This document shows, piece after piece, positions 52,255-62,031 of a stretch of DNA of 64,000 nt. Position numbers and translations under genes: made by a program. Every line of letters starts with the position of its first letter. Positions within the stretch are counted from its first letter, which is position 1. Under the pieces are notes generated by a model, which saw nothing but the letters and a program-made list of their open reading frames with translations, made no database searches and was not told the origin of the DNA. This DNA is from Paenibacillus brevis (lineage in GTDB: Bacteria; Bacillota; Bacilli; Paenibacillales; Paenibacillaceae): contig NZ_JAHLQJ010000004.1 of NCBI RefSeq assembly GCF_018919145.1, positions 1 to 64,000 of the forward strand, given 5' to 3'.

Positions 52255-53211
52255 CTACCAAAGACTGGTTTCGTTGACTTTCCGGCTAACATAGTTTGCT
52301 GTTACGATTAAAGTCAGATTTACGATGGAGTTAAAGAGTCCCACCGCCGCACTGAAACTGTAATTTGCCTCCACCAATCCGCGCCGATACACATAGGATG
52401 AAATGATATCCGCGGTTTCATAAGTGCTGGGATTATAGAGCAGGATGACTTTTTCATAACCTTCACTCATCATATGACCAATATTCATAATTAACAGGAT
52501 CACGATTGTGGGTGCGATTCCCGGGAGCGTAATATGGACAAACTGCTTCCATCTTCCGGCTCCGTCGATGGTTACCGCCTCATAGAGCTCCGTATCAATA
52601 GCCGTAAGAGAAGCAAGATAGATAATCGAGCCCCAGCCTACACCCTGCCAAATGCCGGTGCCTACATAAATGGTCCTGAACCATCCCGCTTCAACAAGGA
52701 AGATTGTTCGGGAGCCTCCGAAATAAGCAACAATATCATTAATCAGACCGCTTTTTGCGAAGAAATCGATAATCATCCCGCAGATCACCACGGTAGAGAC
52801 AAAATGCGGTAAGTAGGTAACCGTTTGAATTGTCTTTTTAAAATATTTACTTTTGACTTCATTAAGCAATAACGCCAGAATAATGGGAGCCGGAAAGGCA
52901 AAGAGGAGCTGATAGAAATTGATTAATAAGGTATTCCGGATGACCCTCCATGCGGAAATACTGTTAAAAAAGTCTTGAAAGTGTCTTAATCCTACCCAGG
53001 CGCTGTCCCAGATTCCTTTTATGGGGCTAAATTGCTTAAAAGCGATGATGACCCCATACATAGGAACGTAGTGAAACAGGATATACCAGGCTACTACGGG
53101 CAAAGCCATCAATATCAGCCATTTGTTTTTTTTATAATCCTTCTTTATGGCCTGAATGAGACTTGGCTTTTTGTATATCAAATGCTGCGGCTGCATCTTT
53201 AATTCCGGCAC
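52255..53211 (-). CDS. Sugar ABC permease, LplB type (second importer)
   Basis: A 318-residue permease with KNKWLILMALPVVAWYILFHYVPM, GVIIAFKQFSP and the EAA loop ELYEAVTIDGAGRWKQFVHI (about residues 230-250). It starts at GTG, preceded by GGGAGG nine bases away. It follows the binding-protein gene and ends NETSLW. It belongs to a rhamnogalacturonan-type importer by context. Confidence 0.92.
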   Translation of the reverse strand: MPELKMQPQHLIYKKPSLIQAIKKDYKKNKWLILMALPVVAWYILFHYVPMYGVIIAFKQFSPIKGIWDSAWVGLRHFQDFFNSISAWRVIRNTLLINFYQLLFAFPAPIILALLLNEVKSKYFKKTIQTVTYLPHFVSTVVICGMIIDFFAKSGLINDIVAYFGGSRTIFLVEAGWFRTIYVGTGIWQGVGWGSIIYLASLTAIDTELYEAVTIDGAGRWKQFVHITLPGIAPTIVILLIMNIGHMMSEGYEKVILLYNPSTYETADIISSYVYRRGLVEANYSFSAAVGLFNSIVNLTLIVTANYVSRKVNETSLW

Positions 53212-53267
53212 TATCTGAACCTCCCTGTATTAAGAAACGGGGGAAGTCCTCCCCCATTTCAATCATG

Positions 53268-54980
53268 CTATTTATCAAAGATGTCGCTGATATTAAACGA
53301 TTGCGGATTTAAGGCCTGCGGGAATTTTTCAATGAACCGGTCATAGGCATTCTGCCTAACCTGGATGATATCCTCAATACCCAGCCTTTTGATTTGCTCC
53401 ACGTATTTATCCCAAGTCGCATCCACGTCCTCTTTTCCCATGAGCCACTTCAGGAACATTTCATCCTTATACGTGTTAATTTCATTTTGCTTGGTAGTCG
53501 TCTGTGAAACCTCGTCCGGGGTCAAGGTGCCTCTGTAGTTCTTATTTGCTTCAGTAACCTGTTTGGCATATTTGGTCCAGGTCTTCAACGACTCTTGCTG
53601 CTGAGGCAGCGCCATATACTGCTCAAAATATCTCTTGTCTTGTACGAAAGGGCCGTCTTTGAAGGCACGGGTATAATACTGCCCCATAGTTGCAATGGGC
53701 TGTCCGTTGGGATTGTTAGTAACCAGGTCCGTATATTTCGGGTACCCGTCTTCCAGCGTATAGCTTACGCCCTCAATACCGAAGTTATAGAGCAGGGAGC
53801 CTTCCTTCGTATATCCATAATTCAGGAATGCCAGCGCCTCTGGAAGATTCTCGCATGCACTGGTAATATTCCAGGCTCCATTGTTAACAGTAGGTCCATC
53901 CTTCGCCATAAAAGGATTGAAATCTCCCTTATTAAGGACGGGATACGGCATAGCGACCAAGTCAAATTCAGGGTCCTTGTTCTTCATCAGCGGCAGGTAT
54001 TTCCCCAGACCTGAGCCGGTATTCCCCACGGTTGCGCCCGCTTGATTGCCGGTGATTTTAGCATCAATGGTTTTGGTATTATTCGTAGCCAGCTCGGGGT
54101 CCAGGAGACCCTCCTTATACCATTTCACCATGGTTTTGGTGTACTCTTTAAACCTTGGATCAATAGCTCCGTATACCACTTTGCCATCCTCAATGAAGTA
54201 ATCCTGGTTAATTCCCCAGGCTCCGGTAAAGTACATTCCTTTAATATTTCCAACCGTTCCGGTAAAGGGTGCCGTTGCCCCCTTCTGTTCTTTAAAGGCC
54301 TTCAATACCGTATACAATTCATCAATGGTTTCCGGTACGGGCAACTCCAGCTCTGTCAACCAATCCTTACGCAGAAAGCCTCCAAAGAAGGTGTAGATAC
54401 TCTCATCGCCTTTGAGGAATGGAACACCGAACTGTCTTCCTTCTTCTGTCTCCACATCCATTAGCAGATCGGGATAGGCTTCATAAATTTTGGCCAGATC
54501 CGGAGCATACTTGGGGATTTCATTCTTTATGTCCACCAGGATTCCATCCTCGAAGGCCTTTTCCCTTCCCCCCGGATAATCCCCGAAGGTGCCTACAATA
54601 AAATCCGGTATGTCGCCGGAGGTAAGCATCAGGTTAAACTGCTCCTTCGCCGAGCCTTCTGTAGGATGAATGTACTCAATCCTGACATTCAGTCTTCTCT
54701 CCAGCTCTTTATTCAGCTCCGACTCGGCATAATTCTTCATGATAGGAAGAGCCGTGCTCATCAGAGGATCCCAGACGCGAAATGTAACCGTTTCTTTAAA
54801 AGGTAATGTTACCGAGGTATCCGCCGGCGTCGAAGTGGAATTCGCCGAATCAGCTGGTTCTCCCCCCTTCTCCTCTCCTCCGCATCCTGTCAACGCAGTT
54901 GAAAAAAGCGCCATCAAGAGGAAACCGGCAGCTATCTTGGTCAAAAGCTTTTTACTCTTCCGCACATTACTTTTCAACAT
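53268..54980 (-). CDS. LplA-type sugar-binding lipoprotein (second importer)
   Basis: A 570-residue extracellular binding protein. ATG at 54980 gives a clean signal with lipobox ALTGC (Cys about residue 33) and has GGGGAGAAG upstream. The N-terminal TFRVWDPLMSTALPIMKNYAES block and DDGYPKYTDLVTNNPNGQP-type later region fit the LplA/YtcQ class. It heads the operon with the two permeases and is divergent from the large AraC regulator, which probably controls it. Confidence 0.9.
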   Translation of the reverse strand: MLKSNVRKSKKLLTKIAAGFLLMALFSTALTGCGGEEKGGEPADSANSTSTPADTSVTLPFKETVTFRVWDPLMSTALPIMKNYAESELNKELERRLNVRIEYIHPTEGSAKEQFNLMLTSGDIPDFIVGTFGDYPGGREKAFEDGILVDIKNEIPKYAPDLAKIYEAYPDLLMDVETEEGRQFGVPFLKGDESIYTFFGGFLRKDWLTELELPVPETIDELYTVLKAFKEQKGATAPFTGTVGNIKGMYFTGAWGINQDYFIEDGKVVYGAIDPRFKEYTKTMVKWYKEGLLDPELATNNTKTIDAKITGNQAGATVGNTGSGLGKYLPLMKNKDPEFDLVAMPYPVLNKGDFNPFMAKDGPTVNNGAWNITSACENLPEALAFLNYGYTKEGSLLYNFGIEGVSYTLEDGYPKYTDLVTNNPNGQPIATMGQYYTRAFKDGPFVQDKRYFEQYMALPQQQESLKTWTKYAKQVTEANKNYRGTLTPDEVSQTTTKQNEINTYKDEMFLKWLMGKEDVDATWDKYVEQIKRLGIEDIIQVRQNAYDRFIEKFPQALNPQSFNISDIFDK

Positions 54981-55313
54981 TTCTTCTCCCCTTAACTTCA
55001 TGTTTTTTGTTGCATGCAATTATAATCCGACTGCAAGCCTTCCCGTCTCCTCATCAATTACAATTGCTAGGGCAAGTGTAGTATCTCAATGAACCGCAGA
55101 GCAATCTCCATCCGACCGAATGCGTATTCAAAATCCCAAAAGTAAATATTGAATATGGGAAAATCATCATCAAAAACAGAAAAACGGCGCAACACCAGAT
55201 GATGTCCGCTTCCCGTTAAAGAGGATTGTAGTATACTATTTAGGAACGCAGACTCTCCAAGATCGATAATCCCTGCTTGAGGAACTCACCAATTATAATA
55301 ATGAGGGGGAGCC
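54981..55313. other. Divergent gap between binding-protein and AraC genes
   Basis: This 333-base gap has no gene. It should hold both promoters and the operator of the AraC regulator. A TATACT box near 55236 preceded 16 bases earlier by TTCCCG is a possible promoter for the plus-strand regulator. For the minus strand a TATAAT-like sequence lies near 55020, but no matching -35 box was found. I did not find a clear direct repeat to name as operator. Confidence 0.4.
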
Positions 55314-57611
55314 ATGAACTTAAAGAGAGTTTTGAGCACTAGAAACAGCATCATCTTTACCCAAATCCTGTCCTATATATTGATCCTTTTAATTCCCATC
55401 ATTTTTACCGGGATCGTTTATCTTGTCACTGTAGGGACTATTGAACAAGAAACAAATAGGGCAAATCTTGCTATGCTGAAGCAAGTCCAGTTGAATATGG
55501 ACAACATTCTAAAGGATGCCGAGCGGTTAAGCTTCGATATTGCCTTCAATCCGGGCATTCAATTGCTGGCCACTTCGCAGGACAACAACTGGAATAGCAG
55601 ACAGTATGAGGTTTCTCAGATCGTAAAAGAATTCAAAAGAATGAATATAACGAATGGCTACATAGATGATTTTTACGTGTACTTTAAAAACTTGGATGCT
55701 GTGATTTCTTCAACGGCAGCTTCAAGGAGCAATTATATGTACCCTGTTCTGGTCAAGAATGATATAAGGTATGAACAATGGATAGATACTCTGCAGCATG
55801 CATACAGCGGCAGATATATCTCAATGAGCGATCAGAAAAACTCCATGGAGGATTCAGAGGCGCTCGCCTACATGCGTTCAATCCCAATAACTAATTCGGA
55901 GAAGCCGCTTGCTACGGTCGTCGTCCAGCTTAATCAGGAACGATTTACGGAAATGATCCAAAATATTCAATTAGCCCAGTATGGGAGTATCTTTATCCTG
56001 GACAATGATAACAACATTCTCACGTCAACAGCTTCTTTTTCTTTATCGGATATCTTGCAGGCGGATGAGCTTGAACGCAACGACAACATCCTGGTGAAGG
56101 GGCAAGGAAAGAATTCGTTGATTATATCCTATTCGAAATCCGATGTATCCAAGCTAAAGTATGTTTCCATTGTCAGGCGAGATATTGTGATGGAAAAAAG
56201 TGAGTTTACGGAAAAATTAATGATTGCAAGCATTATTCTATGTTTAATTTTTGGAGGAGCCGTATCGGTTTTGCTTGCCTGGCGCAACTATAATCCGGTG
56301 CGTAATCTTGTCCGCATCGTCCAAAACGGGAAGATCAAGAGCTCTTACGACAGATCAAGTAATGAATATCAATTTATTTATGAAGCCATTCAGGATGCGC
56401 TTCAAGAAAAGGAAAAAATAAACCTGAAGCTTAAGCAGCAAAGCAGTGTAGTGAGAGCAGATTTTCTGCAAAAGCTTTTAAAGGGGACGTTTGGCCACAT
56501 CTCCGTGCATCACAATGCGTTTTACGCGCTTGACATGCAGTTTATTTCCGATGACTTTATCGTGGTGCTCCTATCCATAGAAGATAAGGGTAAGCTAATT
56601 CCCTTAGGGATTGGAGATGATTTTGAAGCGAAGTCGAAGCTTCCCAGCTTCGTGATCACCAATGTTTTTGAGGAGCTCTTGGGACCAGGATACAAGAACT
56701 TTGTTACAGAGATTGATGAAAAAATAGTATTCCTAGTGAACCTGCAAGCTCCTGAAGCGGTGGATCATGTGCAGGAATTGACAAGCATTACAGAAGAGCT
56801 GCAGGGCTTCTTTGGAAGATATTACGATCTGAGCCTCACAGCTTCCATCAGTGATGCGCACACGGGGATCCGCGGCATGCAGGAAGCCTATCAGGAAGCC
56901 GCAGAAGCCCATGAATACAAGCTGATTGCCGGCAACGGAAAGATCATCAGCTTCCAAAGTCTGAAATATAATGTCAGAGATTACTTCTATCCTCTTGAAA
57001 AAGAGCAAAAATTAGTGAATTGCATCAAATCCGGAGAGTTTGAAAAAGGAAAGCAATTGCTTGATGACATTATTCGCTCGAACTTTAAGGACGGCACTCC
57101 TACTGCTGAAATGACGAGGTATTTTATGTTTGACCTTGCAAGTACTGTCGTAAAGACAGTAAAAGAAATAGCTGCTGACGAGCCGGTGGAGCAGTTGTTT
57201 GAATGTGAAACCGTAGCAGAACTCCAGACGGAAATTACGAACACACTATTGTCGGTATGTAAGCGCATACAATCAAAGATAGGCAATCGTTTCTATGAAA
57301 TGAGCAGGAATATCATCCAGTTTGTTAACAACCACTACGGAGAGGTTACGTTAAATGTAGCGATGATTGCAGATCATCTTGGGATTACCCCAAGCTATAT
57401 GTCAAAGCTCTTCAAAGAACAAACCGGAGAAACCCTGCCCGATTACATTAATAAGGTGAGGCTGGAGAAAGCAAAAGTGTTATTAAAAGACGAAAAGCTC
57501 AATATCTCCGACGCGGCTGTCAAAGTCGGGTATTTGAACAGCAATGCGCTGATACGCAGCTTTAAAAAGTATGAGGGAGTTACACCGGGAAAATATAAAG
57601 AATCCGGATGA
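55314..57611 (+). CDS. Membrane AraC-family regulator (YesS/YtdP type)
   Basis: A 765-residue protein. A first helix (IIFTQILSYILILLIPIIFTGIVYL, about residues 13-37) and a second (IASIILCLIFGGAVSVLLAW, about 305-324) flank an extracellular Cache-like sensor. A cytoplasmic middle leads to a C-terminal AraC domain (about 665-765) with VAMIADHLGITPSYMSKLFKE and ISDAAVKVGYLNSNALIRSFK. The length is close to Bacillus YesS/YtdP, regulators of rhamnogalacturonan genes. ATG has GAGGGGGAG upstream. It probably senses a sugar outside and drives the divergent importer operon. Confidence 0.9.
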   Translation: MNLKRVLSTRNSIIFTQILSYILILLIPIIFTGIVYLVTVGTIEQETNRANLAMLKQVQLNMDNILKDAERLSFDIAFNPGIQLLATSQDNNWNSRQYEVSQIVKEFKRMNITNGYIDDFYVYFKNLDAVISSTAASRSNYMYPVLVKNDIRYEQWIDTLQHAYSGRYISMSDQKNSMEDSEALAYMRSIPITNSEKPLATVVVQLNQERFTEMIQNIQLAQYGSIFILDNDNNILTSTASFSLSDILQADELERNDNILVKGQGKNSLIISYSKSDVSKLKYVSIVRRDIVMEKSEFTEKLMIASIILCLIFGGAVSVLLAWRNYNPVRNLVRIVQNGKIKSSYDRSSNEYQFIYEAIQDALQEKEKINLKLKQQSSVVRADFLQKLLKGTFGHISVHHNAFYALDMQFISDDFIVVLLSIEDKGKLIPLGIGDDFEAKSKLPSFVITNVFEELLGPGYKNFVTEIDEKIVFLVNLQAPEAVDHVQELTSITEELQGFFGRYYDLSLTASISDAHTGIRGMQEAYQEAAEAHEYKLIAGNGKIISFQSLKYNVRDYFYPLEKEQKLVNCIKSGEFEKGKQLLDDIIRSNFKDGTPTAEMTRYFMFDLASTVVKTVKEIAADEPVEQLFECETVAELQTEITNTLLSVCKRIQSKIGNRFYEMSRNIIQFVNNHYGEVTLNVAMIADHLGITPSYMSKLFKEQTGETLPDYINKVRLEKAKVLLKDEKLNISDAAVKVGYLNSNALIRSFKKYEGVTPGKYKESG

Positions 57612-57637
57612 GCCCAGTGATGCTGCGGAGTTGCGGC

Positions 57638-58468
57638 TTACCGCGTACAAGCCCGATAAGAGGTTGGCGATATTCCCGCGTGACTCTTGAATTGGCGGGA
57701 GAAATGCGCCAGCTGCATGCCCAGTTGCTCGGCAATATCCGCAATGCTTGTATCTGTAAAGGTCAACAGCCGCTTGGCCTCCTCCATCCGCTTTTGCTGC
57801 ACGTAATGCATAGGGGTAACGCCCATAATTTTTTTGAAATAAGGAATAAAATAGTTCGGATGCAAATGGACGAGGTGGGCCAGCACCTCGATCTCGATCG
57901 GCTCGCAGAGATGCTCCTGAATATACGCCAGCACTTTTCCCAGCTTGTTTCTTTCCGTCACCTGCATGTAATCCTTCAAATAATCGTGATATCCTCCCTC
58001 CTCCAGACAGCAGGCAAGCAGGTTAAGCAGACAGGCCTGCATCCGCAGCCCGGCGAATGGGCCGCCGCTTTGAAATTGGCGGATCATCTCCTCAAACGTC
58101 AGACGGACCTGCTCCGGGTTACGTACACTGCAGATATAGAGCTTGCTCCCCGCATGAAACAGCGGCCAGCCTCCCACCTGGGCATCGAAATGGCAAAAAT
58201 ATCTTGAATACGGATTGTCCGGATTCGTAAAGGTCGTTTGACTGGAGCCCGCAGGCATGATCATTAACTGATTGGGCTCCGGGTAATAGGTCTCGCCATT
58301 AATAATGACAGAGCCTTCCCCTTGAGGAATGAAATACAGCCGATTAAAGCTCGGAGCCAGCTCCGTCCGGTTCCAGCCGGGATAGCCGGTTTTCAATTGG
58401 GCGTGCGTTACCGTTACGGTCAAGCTTTCTGGCATTCTCCCGGCCAGAAGCTCCATTTCATTCATCAT
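57638..58468 (-). CDS. AraC-family regulator with cupin sensor
   Basis: A 276-residue regulator. The N-terminal half is a cupin-like sugar sensor (LYFIPQGEGSVIINGETYYPEPNQLMIMPAG). The C-terminal part has VLAHLVHLHPNYFIPYFKKIMG and SIADIAEQLGMQLAHFSRQFK, the two helix-turn-helix units. The ATG at 58468 is after GAGAGGATTGGG; the longer frame lacks a site. It converges with the membrane regulator gene and diverges from the oxidoreductase operon (58650 onwards), which it may control. Confidence 0.85.
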   Translation of the reverse strand: MMNEMELLAGRMPESLTVTVTHAQLKTGYPGWNRTELAPSFNRLYFIPQGEGSVIINGETYYPEPNQLMIMPAGSSQTTFTNPDNPYSRYFCHFDAQVGGWPLFHAGSKLYICSVRNPEQVRLTFEEMIRQFQSGGPFAGLRMQACLLNLLACCLEEGGYHDYLKDYMQVTERNKLGKVLAYIQEHLCEPIEIEVLAHLVHLHPNYFIPYFKKIMGVTPMHYVQQKRMEEAKRLLTFTDTSIADIAEQLGMQLAHFSRQFKSHAGISPTSYRACTR

Positions 58469-58649
58469 CTTTCCCAATCCTCTCCGTGGATTTCTCTTCT
58501 CTTCTGATTGTAACACCGGGAGAGAGAAATTTAACATATTCACCTTAATTTTATGCAAAATACGCTTAATCTTTGTCATTCTCTTTCTTCAATATTCAAG
58601 CTAAGCTAAGAGCGATAAATATGGGGAATAAAGAAAGGCAGGTAGCGAT

Positions 58650-59813
58650 ATGAACAAAGTACGGTTTGGCATTATCGGCATCGGTAATATGGGCTCTTCC
58701 CATGCGTTAAGCCTGATTCACGATATTCAGGGCGCGGAACTGACTGCTGTATGCGATACAAACCCCAAGCGTCTGGATTGGGCAAAGGAGCACCTCCCTA
58801 GCCAAGTGCTTATATTCGGGAATCCCAAAGATTTCTTTGAGTCTCGCGCTATGGATGCCGTCTTGATTGCAACGCCTCACTATGACCATCCCTCCCTTGC
58901 GGTACAAGCTTTTGAGAGCGGTTACCATGTGTTGATTGAAAAGCCGTCCGGCGTATACACCAAGGCAGTCCGTGAGATGAACCTTGCGGCTGAAGCTTCA
59001 GACAAGCTGTTCGGTATCATGTACAACCAGCGAACCAACCCGCTCTATGCCAAGCTGCGCGAGCTGGTATTATCCGGGGAGCTTGGCGAGATTCGCCGGA
59101 CGAACTGGATTATTACGAACTGGTACCGGTCGCAGAGCTACTACGATTCCGGCGGCTGGCGCGCCACTTGGGCCGGAGAAGGCGGCGGCGTGCTGCTCAA
59201 TCAGGATCCGCATCAGCTTGACCTATGGCAGTGGACGACCGGAATGATGCCGGCCCGGGTTCGTGCGTTTTGCCACTTCGGGAAATACCGGAACATCGAG
59301 GTCGAGGACGATGTCACCGCTTATGTTGAATATAGCAACGGCGCCACTGGCCTGTTCGTGACTACAACCGGAGAAGCACCCGGAACGAATCGCTATGAGC
59401 TGACCGGGGATAACGGAAAAATCGTCGTCGAGGACGGCAAGCTGACCTTCTGGAGGCTGCGGGTGCCCGAGCCTCAGTTCAACGCGGAATTCACCGGCGG
59501 CTTCGGCCAGCCCGAATGCTGGAAATGCGATATTCCGATCCATGAAGGTGAAGGTTCGCAGCATAAAGGAATTTTGCGGAATTTCACGAACGCCATCCTT
59601 CACGGCGAGCCGTTGCTGGCTCCGGGAAAGGACGGTATTCACGGATTGACGCTGTCTAATGCCATGCATTTGTCGTCCTGGACCGAGGATTGGGTGGAGC
59701 TGCCGCTCGATGAGGATTTGTACCACGCCAAGCTGCAAGAGAAGATCGAAGCTTCAACCTTCCGAAAAGCAAGCGGAGACGGCAAAACACTCGACGTTTC
59801 GGGCACGCATTAG
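58650..59813 (+). CDS. Gfo/Idh/MocA-family oxidoreductase 1
   Basis: A 387-residue NAD(P)-dependent sugar or inositol dehydrogenase. The nucleotide-binding motif is GIIGIGNMGSSHA (about residues 7-19), and the catalytic-region EKP is in VLIEKPSGVYTKA (about 94-106). A conserved NQDPHQLDLWQW block (about 187-198) is typical. It leads a run of four genes on the plus strand: dehydrogenase, isomerase, dehydrogenase, dehydrogenase. The substrate is unknown, but the neighbours suggest a sugar from plant polysaccharide. Confidence 0.88.
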   Translation: MNKVRFGIIGIGNMGSSHALSLIHDIQGAELTAVCDTNPKRLDWAKEHLPSQVLIFGNPKDFFESRAMDAVLIATPHYDHPSLAVQAFESGYHVLIEKPSGVYTKAVREMNLAAEASDKLFGIMYNQRTNPLYAKLRELVLSGELGEIRRTNWIITNWYRSQSYYDSGGWRATWAGEGGGVLLNQDPHQLDLWQWTTGMMPARVRAFCHFGKYRNIEVEDDVTAYVEYSNGATGLFVTTTGEAPGTNRYELTGDNGKIVVEDGKLTFWRLRVPEPQFNAEFTGGFGQPECWKCDIPIHEGEGSQHKGILRNFTNAILHGEPLLAPGKDGIHGLTLSNAMHLSSWTEDWVELPLDEDLYHAKLQEKIEASTFRKASGDGKTLDVSGTH

Positions 59814-59852
59814 CTCTGATATCCAATTGATTTCAAGGAGGCTCAATCAGCG

Positions 59853-60701
59853 ATGAAATTGTCCGTATTTACCGTAGCAACACCGGATCTCACACCGGAG
59901 GAATTGGTCCAAGCGGCCCGGGAAGCAGGACTCCATGGCGTGGAATGGCGATACAAGGAGATTCCAGCCGATGCAGCCGGAGAAGCGCCCTCCTACTGGC
60001 GCAACAACCTATGCTCGATTGATCCGTCTCTCCCGGACAATGAGCTGCTGCGCTTCAAGCAGATTACCGAAGCCGCAGGGCTGGATATGGTTAGCGTTAC
60101 TCCCTACTTGAATCACCTCGGTCTGGAGGAGACAGAACAGGCTTTCCATGCTGCTCGTCTGCTGGGCGCGAAGATGATTCGCGTCGGAGCCGCCGGATAT
60201 GGCGACGGGACGCCTTATCCCGAGCTGTATGACAAGACGGTCCGCTACCTGAAGGAAGCCGAGCGGCTTGCCAAGCAATACGGCGTTAAAGGGGTCGTGG
60301 AGACGCATCATTTCACCATCGCACCCAGTGCCGGCCTGGCCCATCGGCTTGTCAGCCATTGCGATCCCGACCTGATCGGCGTCTTGTTCGACCCTGGAAA
60401 CATGGTATATGAGGGCTACGAGCAGTTCAAGATGGGACTGGAGCTGCTTGGTCCTTATCTGGCGCATGTTCATATCAAGAACGCCGCCTGGATTGAAACC
60501 GGCAAGCACAAGAACGGAACGGCCGAATGGCGCTGTGAATGGGCCTCCCTGCATAACGGGGTCGTCGATTTCGGCCGGCTGCTGGCGGATTTGAAGTCCG
60601 TTCACTACGACGGATATCTCGGCATCGAGGATTTCAGCGGTACATGGAATTCCAGAGCTATGCTTCGGCAGTTTGCCGAATTTATTCACGAGCGAATTTA
60701 A
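59853..60701 (+). CDS. Sugar phosphate isomerase/epimerase, TIM barrel
   Basis: A 282-residue TIM-barrel protein of the xylose-isomerase-like/AP-endonuclease-2 family. Metal-binding residues are in GVVETHHFTIAPSAGLAH, LFDPGNMVYEGYEQF, AHVHIKNAAW and GYLGIEDFSG. It has AAGGAGG 11 bases before ATG. In such operons it commonly works with Gfo/Idh/MocA enzymes to convert a keto-sugar or acid. It ends next to a repeat element. Confidence 0.85.
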   Translation: MKLSVFTVATPDLTPEELVQAAREAGLHGVEWRYKEIPADAAGEAPSYWRNNLCSIDPSLPDNELLRFKQITEAAGLDMVSVTPYLNHLGLEETEQAFHAARLLGAKMIRVGAAGYGDGTPYPELYDKTVRYLKEAERLAKQYGVKGVVETHHFTIAPSAGLAHRLVSHCDPDLIGVLFDPGNMVYEGYEQFKMGLELLGPYLAHVHIKNAAWIETGKHKNGTAEWRCEWASLHNGVVDFGRLLADLKSVHYDGYLGIEDFSGTWNSRAMLRQFAEFIHERI

Positions 60702-60881
60702 GAGGTTGTTCAAAAAGTCATCTTTGATCACAAAGTATTCCAAGGGGTTGATTCGGCGTCGAATCTTGCGTTCACCCTAGAAGTCCGGTACTCATGTGGG
60801 GCTCCCTACACTCCGTTACTCCTTCTTCGGGTTCTCACAACCTTCTCGGTGCTGAAAACCTGACTTTTTGAACACGCACTA
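60701..60881. mobile_element. MITE-like element, family A, copy 3
   Basis: About 181 bases. Ends GTTGTTCAAAAAGTC and GACTTTTTGAACACGCAC lie next to TA on each side. The first base of the element follows the TAA of the isomerase gene, and the ribosome site of the next gene begins right after it (TATAAGGAGG), so the element sits in the operon's intergenic space. There is no gene in it. Confidence 0.7.
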
Positions 60882-60899
60882 TAAGGAGGCTGCTTATCT

Positions 60900-62015
60900 A
60901 TGCCATCGGAAGCTAACGAACAAGTTAAATCTTTTCAGACCAGCGACGGAATGAACTACGCGCCAAAAGGCAAGCCCAATCAAGTCGTACAGCCGGGCGA
61001 ATTCATATTTGCCGCTGCAGCCCTGGATCACGGACATATTTATGGCATGACCGGCGGATTGATCGAGGCTGGAGCGACCTTGAAATGGGTCTATGACCCG
61101 GATCCGGCCAAAGTACAGGCATTTCTGAAATCCTATCCGCAAGCGGCCCCTGCCGCCAATCTGGAACAAATCCTTCAGGACCCGGAGGTTCGGCTTGTTG
61201 CCTCCGCTGCGATTCCATCTGAACGAGGTCCGTTAGGGCTTCGGGTAATGGATGCCGGGAAGGATTACTTTACGGACAAGGCGCCGTTTACCAGCCTGGA
61301 GCAATTGGAAGCTGCCCGCCAGAAGGTTCAAGAGACCGGACGAAAATATGCCGTATACTATAGCGAACGCCTGCATGTGGAATCTGCGGTTTACGCCGGA
61401 CAGTTGATTCAGCAAGGCGCCATCGGACGAGTGCTGCAGATTACCGGATTTGGGCCGCACCGGTTGAACGCCCCTTCCAGACCATCCTGGTTCTTTGAAA
61501 AGGAGAAGTACGGCGGTATTCTTTGCGACATCGGGAGCCATCAGATCGAGCAATTCCTGTTCTACTCCGGGTGCAAGGATGCCGAGGTCGTGCACAGCAA
61601 AGTTGCCAACTATAACCATGCGGAATACCCCGAGCTGGAGGATTACGGTGACGCGACACTCGTCGGGGATAACGGAGCGACCCAGTACTTCCGGGTGGAC
61701 TGGTTTACGCCGGACGGATTAAGCACCTGGGGAGACGGCCGGACATTCATTATGGGAACCGAGGGCTACATCGAGCTGCGAAAATATACCGACATTGCCC
61801 GGGATCGGCAGGGGGATCATGTCTATCTGGTCAACAAGGATGGCGAACAGCATTTCTCCGTTCGCGGGCAGATCGGATTTCCTTATTTCGGAGAGCTGAT
61901 CCTGGATTGCATCCACCGTACCGAGCATGCGATGACCCAGGAGCATGCCTTCAAAGCTGCAGAGCTTTGTCTGAAGGCACAGAACCAGGCGCTTCATCTC
62001 ACCACCTCTCTATAG
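60900..62015 (+). CDS. Gfo/Idh/MocA-family oxidoreductase 2
   Basis: A 371-residue member, diverged from the others. The first domain starts with FAAAALDHGHIYGMTGGLIEAG (about residues 38-60) rather than the usual GxGxxG. The usual EKP is replaced by DKAPF (about 125-129). The second domain has DIGSHQIEQFLFYSG. It has AAGGAGG before ATG. The lost nucleotide motif makes cofactor use uncertain; it may be a non-standard dehydrogenase. Confidence 0.82.
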   Translation: MPSEANEQVKSFQTSDGMNYAPKGKPNQVVQPGEFIFAAAALDHGHIYGMTGGLIEAGATLKWVYDPDPAKVQAFLKSYPQAAPAANLEQILQDPEVRLVASAAIPSERGPLGLRVMDAGKDYFTDKAPFTSLEQLEAARQKVQETGRKYAVYYSERLHVESAVYAGQLIQQGAIGRVLQITGFGPHRLNAPSRPSWFFEKEKYGGILCDIGSHQIEQFLFYSGCKDAEVVHSKVANYNHAEYPELEDYGDATLVGDNGATQYFRVDWFTPDGLSTWGDGRTFIMGTEGYIELRKYTDIARDRQGDHVYLVNKDGEQHFSVRGQIGFPYFGELILDCIHRTEHAMTQEHAFKAAELCLKAQNQALHLTTSL

Positions 62016-62031
62016 ACAGGAAGGATGCAAC

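Noticed and set aside
57608..58207. Plus-strand 199-residue frame after the large AraC gene
   Set aside because: It is the mirror of the minus-strand AraC gene and shows no family.
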